From Candidatus Poribacteria bacterium (GTDB lineage Bacteria; Poribacteria; WGA-4E; WGA-3G): a DNA stretch of 7,721 nucleotides. Numbering within the stretch: position 1 is the stretch's first letter; every line of letters starts with the position of its first letter. The position numbers and the translations under genes are program-made. Positions 1 through 6,023 of the stretch are shown here, piece by piece. The stretch lies in NCBI GenBank assembly GCA_009835515.1, contig VXXH01000128.1:1-7721 (forward strand), in the 5' to 3' direction. The notes under the pieces were generated by a model. The model made no database searches, was not told where the DNA came from, and was given only the letters and a program-made list of their open reading frames with translations.

Positions 1-564
1 ATTATTAAGTATATGGACAAAGGGAAGATCAAAATCTCCCCCGCGCCCGACTTGGAAACACAACTCGGTAGTTGTTCCATTGATTTCAGATTGAGCAATA
101 CTTTCCGTGTGTTTGAGCATAGCAAGTACCCGTATATTGATCTCGGCGCAGAGATTGATACCGACGATTTGATGCGAAAGGTTGATGTTCCTGATGGTGA
201 TGCTTTCACAATGCAACCGGGTGAGTTTGTCTTGGCAGCAACGCAGGAGAAACTTGAGTTGGCAGGTGATGTGATGGCACGGCTTGAAGGCAGAAGTAGT
301 TTGGGGAGGCTCGGTATTATTGTCCATAGTACTGCCGGCCTCTTTGACCCGGGCTGGATTGGTATTCCCACTTTGGAGTTAGGAAATCTTGGGCGTATGC
401 CGGTCAAATTATACCCGGGTATGCGGATCTGTGCGTTTACCTTTGCGCGGCTTTCTTCACCCGCACGTGTACCGTATCAACTCAAACCGGCGAACAAATA
501 TGCCGGGCAGGACGGTCCTGAAACGAGCCGATTCGCCAAAGATATTGAATTCTCGGAGGAATAA
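1..564 (+). CDS. dcd: dCTP deaminase, 5' end cut off by the window edge
   Basis: Deaminates dCTP to dUTP, supplying dUMP for thymidylate synthesis in the cytoplasm. The first ATG is at 13, but the frame is open from base 1 (I-I-K-Y before M). Family members usually begin with a form of M-I-L-S-D-x-D-I-x-K-Y-I, so the real start probably lies some 8-10 codons outside the window and M13 is internal. Counting from that Met, visible motifs are GSCSIDFRL (19-27), RSSLGRLG (94-101), HSTAGLFDPGW (105-115), the catalytic-Glu segment LELGN (Glu122), YPGM (134-137) and the C-terminal KYAGQDGP (162-169). The HSTAG and KY-GQ-GP forms resemble bifunctional dCTP deaminase/dUTPases, such as the mycobacterial enzyme, more than the E. 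coli HVTAH type. A dUTP-hydrolysing activity is therefore possible but unproven. No U-tract terminator is seen after the stop codon. Family assignment is very secure. Confidence 0.95.
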   Translation: MIKYMDKGKIKISPAPDLETQLGSCSIDFRLSNTFRVFEHSKYPYIDLGAEIDTDDLMRKVDVPDGDAFTMQPGEFVLAATQEKLELAGDVMARLEGRSSLGRLGIIVHSTAGLFDPGWIGIPTLELGNLGRMPVKLYPGMRICAFTFARLSSPARVPYQLKPANKYAGQDGPETSRFAKDIEFSEE

Positions 565-595
565 CTTCAAAGTCGCGGTTTTGATAGATGTACGG

Positions 596-626
596 TGCTA
601 TGCGCAAAAAATGTGCAATGCTATGC
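596..626 (+). promoter_or_regulatory. NtrC-like dyad flanked by an 8-bp direct repeat, upstream of glnA
   Basis: Bases 601-617 read TGCGCA-AAAAA-TGTGCA, a 17-bp imperfect dyad. Its size and layout match the NtrC/NRI box (TGCACC-N5-GGTGCA): half-sites TGCGCA and TGCACA, each one or two bases from TGCACC. The 8-mer TGCTATGC occurs at 596-603 and again at 619-626, 23 bp apart (about two helical turns), bracketing the dyad. The dyad is centred about 215 bp upstream of the start predicted from the sigma-54 promoter at 797-813, a distance acceptable for an enhancer acting by DNA looping. As RNA it could form a 6-bp hairpin with one G-U pair, but no U run follows, so it is not a good terminator for dcd. 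The match is inferred by eye; the bound regulator is unknown. Confidence 0.45.
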
Positions 627-663
627 CTAATAATTTAGCAAGAGTTCGGAGTTTTTGAGATAC

Positions 664-702
664 GGCGTGACAAAACATCATAGCAGCAGACCATTTCACG
701 CC
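664..702. repeat. 7-bp inverted repeat GGCGTGA / TCACGCC in the glnA upstream region
   Basis: GGCGTGA at 664-670 is exactly complementary to TCACGCC at 696-702, with 25 bases between. It could be a divided operator for a dimeric regulator or a hairpin in dcd read-through RNA. No T tract follows. It lies between the NtrC-like dyad and the sigma-54 promoter, where regulators or DNA-bending proteins often act. Function is not known. Confidence 0.35.
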
Positions 703-740
703 AACTTTCCGTCTTAGGTCGCTGTAATTTGTGGGTTTAC

Positions 741-762
741 ACGAAAATTTGTCTGTTTTCGT
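741..762. repeat. 7-bp inverted repeat ACGAAAA / TTTTCGT just upstream of the sigma-54 promoter
   Basis: ACGAAAA (741-747) and TTTTCGT (756-762) are perfect complements around an 8-base spacer. The repeat ends 34 bases before the -24 element of the glnA promoter. It is AT-rich and a weak RNA hairpin, so an operator-like protein site is the more natural reading. A smaller dyad, AATCA-CCGT-TGATT (785-798), overlaps the first bases of the -24 element. Confidence 0.35.
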
Positions 763-796
763 CAATTAATGCTGTCCCATGTTTAATCACCGTTGA

Positions 797-813
797 TTGG
801 CATAAATTTTGCT
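797..813 (+). promoter_or_regulatory. Sigma-54 (RpoN) promoter of glnA
   Basis: The sequence TTGGCATAAATTTTGCT matches the sigma-54 consensus YTGGCACG-N4-TTGCW except at the seventh and eighth positions. The invariant GG (799-800) and GC (811-812) are exactly 10 bases apart, the spacing this sigma factor needs. Transcription would begin near 824, giving a leader of about 220 nt before glnA. Placement upstream of a glutamine synthetase gene, with an NtrC-like dyad further upstream, is the classic arrangement for nitrogen control. Transcription would require an AAA+ activator encoded outside the window. No convincing sigma-70 promoter was found in the same gap. Confidence 0.75.
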
Positions 814-823
814 TACCTATTCA

Positions 824-1046
824 GTAAGACACTCGTCAAATGGTATGAGTTGCGCATTCAATTGACGAATCAAGGACATTTTTCTGAGTTATTGAAGCGG
901 GATTTTAGGGAAATCACGGGCTTTTGTGCCTCGTCTTCCCTGCGCCGTTTCATCAGATTGTAACCTCGGTCTCTGGATCGAGGAAGTTTTGAGTTTTGAT
1001 AGCAAGTTTCGGCTCCCAAGTTATGCCGAAATAGGAGGATATGTGA
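824..1046 (+). promoter_or_regulatory. Structured glnA mRNA leader with four potential hairpins
   Basis: If transcription starts near 824, the leader carries four stems in a row. (1) TCGTCAA 833-839 pairs with TTGACGA 862-868. (2) AGGGAA 907-912 pairs with TTCCCT 936-941, with a small inner GGGC/GCCT stem. (3) An 8-bp stem, 964-971 with 976-983, has one G-U pair and a UCUG tetraloop. (4) TTTCGGC 1007-1013 pairs with GCCGAAA 1025-1031 and ends one base before the Shine-Dalgarno at 1033. No U run follows any stem, so these are not ordinary terminators. Control at the level of ribosome access, RNA stability or protein binding is possible. I do not recognise the known glutamine riboswitch classes here. 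The pairings are read directly from the sequence; function is inference. Confidence 0.45.
1033..1038 (+). promoter_or_regulatory. Shine-Dalgarno of glnA, with a start-stop ATGTGA after it
   Basis: AGGAGG lies 8 bases before the ATG at 1047, which fixes that start. An earlier ATG at 1041 is only 2 bases from the Shine-Dalgarno and is followed at once by TGA, so it cannot encode glnA. The ATG-TGA-ATG arrangement is a minimal start-stop unit of unknown significance. Confidence 0.8.
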
Positions 1047-2462
1047 ATGACACCAAGTGAGGTGGTTGCACTTGCAAAAGAGAATGATGTAAAGATCGTT
1101 GACCTCAAATTCATGGATCTGCCGGGCATGTGGCAACACTTTTCCCTTATGGCAGAGGAGTTGACCGAAGACCTTTTTGAAGAAGGTTGCGGTTTTGACG
1201 GCTCGAGTATCCGTGGTTTCCAAGCGATTAACGAGAGCGATATGTTGCTCTTTCCGGATCCAACGACTGCGCTTATTGATCCCGTCTGCAAGGTGCCGAC
1301 ACTGAGTATCACGTGTAACATCAAAGATCCTATCACGTTGGAAAATTACACACGCGACGTACGGCATATCGCACAGAAAGCAGAAGCCTATCTACAGTCC
1401 ACAGGCATCGCAGATACCAGTTACTGGGGACCTGAAGCAGAATTCTATCTCCTGAACGATATCCGCTATGGACAGAACCAGCATTCCGGTTTTTATTCTG
1501 TTGATTCTGTTGAAGGTAGTTGGAATTCAGGTCGCGAAGAGAACCCGAACCTCGGCTACAAACCGCGCTATAAAGAGGGGTACTTCCCGGTGCCACCTTC
1601 AGATACGCTTCAAGACCTCCGTTCCGAGATCTGCCTTAAGCTCATGGAAGCTGGCGTTGATGTAGAAGTTCACCACCACGAAGTGGGAACCGCAGGGCAA
1701 GGCGAGATTGACATCCGCTTTGGTGAATTAACCACGACTGGCGATAAGATTGCGTTGTATAAGTACATCATCAAAAATATGGCGCGTGAAAACAACCTTG
1801 TCGCTACCTTCATGCCGAAACCGCTCTTCCAAGATAACGGTTCCGGGATGCACGTCCACCAGAGTCTCTGGAAAGATGGAAAGAACGTCTTCTATGATCC
1901 GCAGGGATATTCGCTCCTCAGTGAGGACGCGCTCTATTATATCGGTGGTTTGCTCGCGCATGCCCGCTCTCTCTGTGCAATCATCGCGCCAACAACTAAC
2001 TCTTACAAACGATTGGTTCCAGGGTATGAAGCACCTGTGAACATCGCCTACTCGCAACGGAACCGTAGCGCATGTGTCCGTATTCCTGTCTACTCAAAGA
2101 GTGAAAAGGCGAAACGGGTTGAGTTCCGGACACCGGATCCGTCTTGTAATCCTTACCTCGCCTTCAGCGCACTGCTTATGGCAGGGCTTGACGGTATACA
2201 GAACCGCATCCATCCGGGTGATCCGCTTGATAAAGACCTTTATGACCTCGAGCCCGAAGAGTTGGCAGACATTGAGTCCACGCCAGCCTCCCTCGGCGAT
2301 TCCTTGGATGCCTTAGAGGAAGACCACGAATATCTCCTCAAGGGGGACGTGTTCACCCAAGATGTTTTGGATGTCTGGCTTGATTATAAACGTGAAAATG
2401 AGGTCGATGCAGTAAACATGCGGCCCCATCCGTATGAATTCTTCCTCTATCACGATATTTAG
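1047..2462 (+). CDS. glnA: Glutamine synthetase type I (GSI-beta-like), glutamate-ammonia ligase
   Basis: Makes glutamine from glutamate, ammonia and ATP; the entry point of ammonia into metabolism, working as a cytoplasmic dodecamer. The 471-residue length is normal for GSI. Visible landmarks: GFDGSS with the active-site Asp (Asp51), the metal-binding GPEAEF strand, the HHHEVGTAGQGEID segment with paired Glu ligands, the GSGMHVHQSL loop, NRSACVRIP with the substrate/phosphate Arg, and VEFRTPDPSCNPYLA. Tyr399 in KDLYDL aligns with the adenylylated Tyr397 of E. coli GlnA, placing the enzyme in the class inactivated by GlnE; glnE is not in the window. The C-terminus HPYEFFLYHDI is typical. Transcribed from a likely sigma-54 promoter and followed by glnB, its regulatory partner. 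Start chosen from AGGAGG 8 bases upstream. No sign of truncation. Confidence 0.98.
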   Translation: MTPSEVVALAKENDVKIVDLKFMDLPGMWQHFSLMAEELTEDLFEEGCGFDGSSIRGFQAINESDMLLFPDPTTALIDPVCKVPTLSITCNIKDPITLENYTRDVRHIAQKAEAYLQSTGIADTSYWGPEAEFYLLNDIRYGQNQHSGFYSVDSVEGSWNSGREENPNLGYKPRYKEGYFPVPPSDTLQDLRSEICLKLMEAGVDVEVHHHEVGTAGQGEIDIRFGELTTTGDKIALYKYIIKNMARENNLVATFMPKPLFQDNGSGMHVHQSLWKDGKNVFYDPQGYSLLSEDALYYIGGLLAHARSLCAIIAPTTNSYKRLVPGYEAPVNIAYSQRNRSACVRIPVYSKSEKAKRVEFRTPDPSCNPYLAFSALLMAGLDGIQNRIHPGDPLDKDLYDLEPEELADIESTPASLGDSLDALEEDHEYLLKGDVFTQDVLDVWLDYKRENEVDAVNMRPHPYEFFLYHDI

Positions 2463-2496
2463 ATCGTGTGAACGAGGTTTTGAAGAATGCTTTATA

Positions 2497-2517
2497 GGGC
2501 GGATCCCGTATCCGCCC
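2497..2517. repeat. GC-rich palindrome (REP-like) between glnA and glnB
   Basis: GGGCGGAT (2497-2504) and ATCCGCCC (2510-2517) form a perfect 8-bp stem around CCCGT. No T run follows, so it is not a standard terminator. It could act as a 3' stabiliser of glnA mRNA or a partial attenuator that lowers glnB output relative to glnA. Its form (short, GC-rich, intergenic) is that of a REP-type repeat; other copies would have to be sought in the genome, since none is in this window. Confidence 0.5.
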
Positions 2518-2541
2518 ATCCTACTTGTATTATAAACCTTG

Positions 2542-2562
2542 AGGGCAAAGATTGTAAGCCCT
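2542..2562 (+). other. Small hairpin upstream of glnB
   Basis: AGGGC (2542-2546) can pair with GCCCT (2558-2562) around an 11-base loop, 57 bases before the glnB start. It is a short stem and could arise by chance. No clear separate promoter for glnB, sigma-54 or sigma-70, is visible in this gap, so co-transcription with glnA is assumed. Confidence 0.25.
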
Positions 2563-2568
2563 GATTGA

Positions 2569-2958
<390 letters not shown>

Positions 2959-2980
2959 CTTTCTATTCTATTTTTCCCCG

Positions 2981-3014
2981 GAGGCGGGTCCCCATGCCCG
3001 TCTCTTTATTTTTT
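2981..3014 (+). terminator. Rho-independent terminator after glnB
   Basis: GAGGCGGG (2981-2988) pairs with CCCGTCTC (2997-3004) in an 8-bp stem with one G-U pair and an 8-base loop, followed by TTTATTTTTT (3005-3014). It starts 22 bases after the glnB stop and ends the glnA-glnB unit just before the convergent gene ending at 3036. On the other strand the stem has no T run after it, so it would not serve that gene in the same way. Confidence 0.85.
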
Positions 3015-3035
3015 AAGGCATACTCCGGCTGCACA

Positions 3036-4385
3036 CTAATCCAATAACGAAGCCACAAGCGTTTCCATCGCTGGCACTGTTCCGACAGCCGGTAGGGATG
3101 ACATTGCCGCCCAAGTTTCGTAACCACCTTCCTCTGTCAACGCCTTGTCCGTGCAGATATAACCGATATACCCGTTCGCCAGGCTGACGAGGAACGTCGG
3201 ATTCGCATTAGATGCCGATTTGATGTTCATTCCGGTCTCAACGAATACCTCTCCGGGCAGTGCGACAATCGCCGCTTCACCGAGACGTATCACCTGAACA
3301 GGTGCAGTCATCTGCGCTGGCAACTTCGCCAAACGTTGGCATTCACGCGCGTAGACATCAACGAGTGCTTCCGGTATCGGCTGCCCAACAACCCAACTAA
3401 AGGGACCTGTCTCGTAGGCATCGTAAGTTCCTTGCGGCACGGACAGCACCTGCTCGGCAACTTCAAGGTCTCCAGCGGTAATCTGTTTGGGTTGGAATGT
3501 CAGCGTGGCAAGGTTTCCACTGAGGTCGAGCGTGTCGTGCATCTCCATAAACTGCATTTCAGTGATAAAATGCCCCGCAAGGACGTTCGCCATTTTCACT
3601 GCTTGTCGGTGTCCGCTCGCTGTCCATTTCGTCTGTCCACTGAAGTCGGTATTGTTAATCTGTCCCGATGCGGCGTTCCAGAGAAGTGAGATGCACGTAT
3701 CCCCCAAATAGTGTTGCATGAGCCGATCGAAATGCCCAAAATAGTCGGCGGAGAGGGCATTACCGTTATCCGTACCGATGTAGTGGAGCGAAAAGTTAGC
3801 AACCGCGGAGATAGGTGTACCATCATCGGCTTCGACGAACATCATCGCTAACTCTGGATCTATCGTCCCGGTAGGTTCCACAAGATCAGGGTTATTGACA
3901 CCGGGGTTAAAACGGACGGTACCATCTTTCATGTGCCACCGCCGATTAAAGGTGATACGTTCTTCATTGACACTGGCGAATCCTATACGTGCGGGTTTGA
4001 GTCGCCACACTGCAAGTTCAACCGCATCGGCGATTTTCAGTGGTACCCATTCGGTGTAACCCGTATCCTCATCAACGCCGAGCAGATCAGCAACAGCGAC
4101 GGCGGTATGGGTATGCGTCGCGTTCACCATAACGTGCGCTGCCGGGATGCCACACCTATCAGCAATACGTGTTTTAGCTGCGTTTGCTACCTTCTCCGGT
4201 ATGGCGATGAGATCGCATGTAACGATGGCGATACGCGTTGCCCCATTATCAATGACAACGGCTTTGGCAAAGAGTTCATCGTCAACATTTTCAGCGTATC
4301 TCGGTCGGAAACCTCCGGGTATCCTTGTACCGAGGGGTGCCGTGATATTCGCGGTCGCGCTTCCTGCCTTAAGTGTTGTTTGCAT
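3036..4385 (-). CDS. Neutral/alkaline ceramidase N-terminal-domain-like protein, no signal peptide
   Basis: Resembles the N-terminal catalytic domain of neutral/alkaline non-lysosomal ceramidases (Ceramidase_alk), zinc hydrolases that split the amide of N-acylsphingosines. Family features: KAGSATANITAPLG at 6-19, NATHTHTA with the zinc-type histidines (His91/His93), NFSLHYIG (His201), SADYFGHFD (212-220), LPGEVFVETG (Glu379) and GGYETW (Tyr422), together the likely zinc shell. At 449 residues it lacks the C-terminal domain of true ceramidases (about 650-700) and any signal peptide, so it probably acts in the cytoplasm. Where Pseudomonas ceramidase has GNLSPN with its key Ser, this protein has SGQINN (240-245), so ceramidase activity is doubtful. 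The start has AAGGA (4397-4401) 11 bases upstream, and the frame closes at a TAA further upstream. Last gene of the - strand run. Substrate unknown; another amide or ester hydrolase role is plausible. Confidence 0.8.
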   Translation of the reverse strand: MQTTLKAGSATANITAPLGTRIPGGFRPRYAENVDDELFAKAVVIDNGATRIAIVTCDLIAIPEKVANAAKTRIADRCGIPAAHVMVNATHTHTAVAVADLLGVDEDTGYTEWVPLKIADAVELAVWRLKPARIGFASVNEERITFNRRWHMKDGTVRFNPGVNNPDLVEPTGTIDPELAMMFVEADDGTPISAVANFSLHYIGTDNGNALSADYFGHFDRLMQHYLGDTCISLLWNAASGQINNTDFSGQTKWTASGHRQAVKMANVLAGHFITEMQFMEMHDTLDLSGNLATLTFQPKQITAGDLEVAEQVLSVPQGTYDAYETGPFSWVVGQPIPEALVDVYARECQRLAKLPAQMTAPVQVIRLGEAAIVALPGEVFVETGMNIKSASNANPTFLVSLANGYIGYICTDKALTEEGGYETWAAMSSLPAVGTVPAMETLVASLLD

Positions 4386-4583
4386 CTTTTTAACTTTCCT
4401 TGCGGATAAACAACGGAATCTGAGGCTTTAACGTTTTCCGTGTTTGAATCGCCCTCCACTTCGTTTCGGGCTTGGTTTTTGGTGTTCTTGATTGGGTTAC
4501 TCTCCTTAATGCGAAACTTGTGAGGAATTAAGACTTATCTCAGCCAATTGGAACCGCACTAACAATTATTTTCTTTCCCTTCG
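4386..4583 (-). other. 198-bp intergenic gap before the ceramidase-like gene
   Basis: No RNA gene or terminator is seen. On the - strand a good AAGGAG (about 4500-4505) is followed by an open frame with no ATG near it; that frame runs out of phase into the ceramidase-like gene. It may be a remnant, a leader peptide with an unusual start, or chance. CCAATTGG is an 8-bp palindrome near 4554. No convincing promoter could be picked by eye. Confidence 0.3.
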
Positions 4584-5741
4584 TCATGACTGTAACCTTG
4601 GAATACCGTTTGAGATTTCTGGTTTCCGATCGATACGAAATGGGTGAATGTCGAAAACGGTTTCGCCGTCCAAGGCAAGTTCGCTCATAATACGTCCGAC
4701 AAGAGAACAAAACTTAAAGCCGTGTCCTGAAAAACCTGCCGCAATCAGTAAATCTGGGCAGTCTGGATGTGTGTCGATAATAAAATCTTCATCCGGGGTT
4801 TCGGTGTAGAGGCAAACCTCGGCATGTGTGGTTTTTCCAAGTTCTGGGATGCGTTCTTGTATATATGCATCTATATGGGCAATGTAATCTGCGTCCGGGG
4901 TGCGTTCGCATGTATCTGGAGAAACGACTTGTCCCCTTCCGTGACGTGCCATCTTTACGCCAGAGCCGAATGCGGGGATGCCGTAGAGGAATTCGCCGTC
5001 TTCCGTTGCTTCTGTGAAGACTGGAAACCTATCTGCTTGGAAACGGTTCATGTCTGTCGGTTGGTAGTAGCACACCTGCTGTTTTGTAACGGTGAGCGGA
5101 AGGTTCAGTTCAGCGAGAAGTTTTCCTGTCCACGCCCCTGCAGTCAGAACGACCTTTCTACCCTGAAACTGTTCATTTTCGGTACGGACGGTTGGGCTAT
5201 CTGCCTGCCAATTAATGTCGGTCACAGGAGTATCCTCTCGGACTGTTGCACCGTGCTGTTCAGCTAATTGCAAGTGTGTAGAGATACACTCGGAAGCATG
5301 AAGGAAGCCGGTGTCTTTCTGATAGAGGATGTCCATATCGTTTGACACCCGGAACTGTGGGAAACGTTCTGCCAATTGCGTTGCACTCCACCATTCGGAT
5401 TCAACGCCAGCGGCATCTAAATTCTGCCGAGCAGCGAGTTTATAATGTTTCCCGCTTACACCGAGATATACACTCCCTGTGATGAACAGCAGCGGTTTCC
5501 CCGATACGGATTCAAGATCACGCCATTCAGCGTAGGCGGTTTTCATCAATTCGGTGTAGAAAGCTTTATCATAGAAGAAACGGATAATGCGGGTTGGGCC
5601 ATGCGAACTGCCGAATGTGTGTCCGCGTTGAAACTGTTCTAAAACGAGCACATTGGCACCCGATTTAGCGAGATAATATGCGGTCGCGCTGCCCATCCCA
5701 CCCGCACCGATGACGATTACATCGTAGATATAAGCGTTCAT
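4584..5741 (-). CDS. solA: Monomeric sarcosine oxidase / N-methyltryptophan oxidase family flavoprotein
   Basis: FAD enzyme that oxidises N-methyl amino acids (sarcosine in MSOX, N-methyltryptophan in SolA) to the demethylated amine, formaldehyde and H2O2, in the cytoplasm. The 385 residues match the family (about 370-390). An N-terminal Rossmann motif, VIVIGAGGMGSA (8-19), is followed by the acidic end of beta2 at LVLEQ. SSHGPTRIIR (45-54) holds the His and Arg equivalent to MSOX His45/Arg49. LYGIPAFGSGVKMARHG carries Lys263 (MSOX Lys265, O2 activation) and His267. Cys310 in CLYTETPDEDFIID matches the covalent flavin cysteine Cys315, and GFSGHGFKF gives Lys343 (MSOX Lys348). All key residues are present, so an active oxidase is likely, but the exact N-methyl substrate is open; the symbol reflects family only. 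AAGGA (5747-5751) is 5 bases before the ATG. A repeat element separates it from the upstream PhyH gene. Confidence 0.93.
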   Translation of the reverse strand: MNAYIYDVIVIGAGGMGSATAYYLAKSGANVLVLEQFQRGHTFGSSHGPTRIIRFFYDKAFYTELMKTAYAEWRDLESVSGKPLLFITGSVYLGVSGKHYKLAARQNLDAAGVESEWWSATQLAERFPQFRVSNDMDILYQKDTGFLHASECISTHLQLAEQHGATVREDTPVTDINWQADSPTVRTENEQFQGRKVVLTAGAWTGKLLAELNLPLTVTKQQVCYYQPTDMNRFQADRFPVFTEATEDGEFLYGIPAFGSGVKMARHGRGQVVSPDTCERTPDADYIAHIDAYIQERIPELGKTTHAEVCLYTETPDEDFIIDTHPDCPDLLIAAGFSGHGFKFCSLVGRIMSELALDGETVFDIHPFRIDRKPEISNGIPRLQS

Positions 5742-5783
5742 TTTATTCCTTGTTTACTTTTCCTTTGGGGACCCGTAAAATTT

Positions 5784-6018
5784 CCGTAGGTTGGGTTGAA
5801 CGGATGCCACCAAAAACCGTCAAGATCATAGAAAAACGGAGTTTTCTCCATACACGGCCATCAACCAGAGATTGAGTGAAACCCAACGCTTTGTTATGAG
5901 CTGCTGGGAACTCTGTGGGTTTCACTATGTTCTTGAGTCCATATCACAACTATTGGATTTGAAGTGTGTTTGAAACGTCAACATCCGCTCTCTTAACACC
6001 GTTCTACCCAACCTACGG
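5784..6018. repeat. Miniature inverted-repeat element with nested palindromes
   Basis: The ends are 20-bp inverted repeats agreeing at 19 of 20 positions: CCGTAGGTTGGGTTGAACGG at 5784-5803, and 5999-6018, whose reverse complement differs only by T to A at position 14. Inside, AGTGAAACCCA (5875-5885) is a perfect 11-bp complement of TGGGTTTCACT (5916-5926), and GTTGGGTT (5790-5797) can also pair with AACCCAAC (5880-5887). The element is about 235 bp, carries no transposase, and fills nearly the whole gap between solA and the PhyH gene, its right end 5 bases from the PhyH stop. This is the look of a non-autonomous MITE/REPIN-like repeat. A 60-codon frame inside (5743-5925, - strand) has no recognisable features and is taken as incidental. 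No clear target-site duplication is seen. Confidence 0.6.
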
Positions 6019-6023
6019 GTGTA

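Noticed and set aside
601..617. The dyad at 601-617 as a terminator for dcd
   Set aside because: The stem is short, includes a G-U pair and is not followed by a T run.
389..658. 89-codon + frame running from inside dcd into the gap
   Set aside because: Mostly a shifted frame of dcd; its tail covers the NtrC-like dyad and has no protein features.
824..1046. Known glutamine riboswitch or T-box in the glnA leader
   Set aside because: I could not find the conserved sequence cores of these elements; only simple stems are visible.
870..1367. Open frames on the - strand (165 and 127 codons) across the glnA leader and start
   Set aside because: They are antisense to glnA and its promoter region, have no family features or ribosome binding site, and glnA is unmistakable on the other strand.
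2981..3004. The 2981-3004 stem as a bidirectional terminator
   Set aside because: On the - strand the sequence after the stem is CGGGGAAAAATAG, with no T run, so only the + strand reading is supported.
4187..4459. 90-codon - frame overlapping the start of the ceramidase-like gene
   Set aside because: It has a good AAGGAG upstream but no ATG near it, low-complexity polar content, and most of it is the ceramidase gene out of frame. Kept only as a remark on the gap.
5743..5925. 60-codon - frame between PhyH and solA
   Set aside because: It lies within the inverted-repeat element, has no recognisable domain, and is better explained as repeat sequence read by chance.
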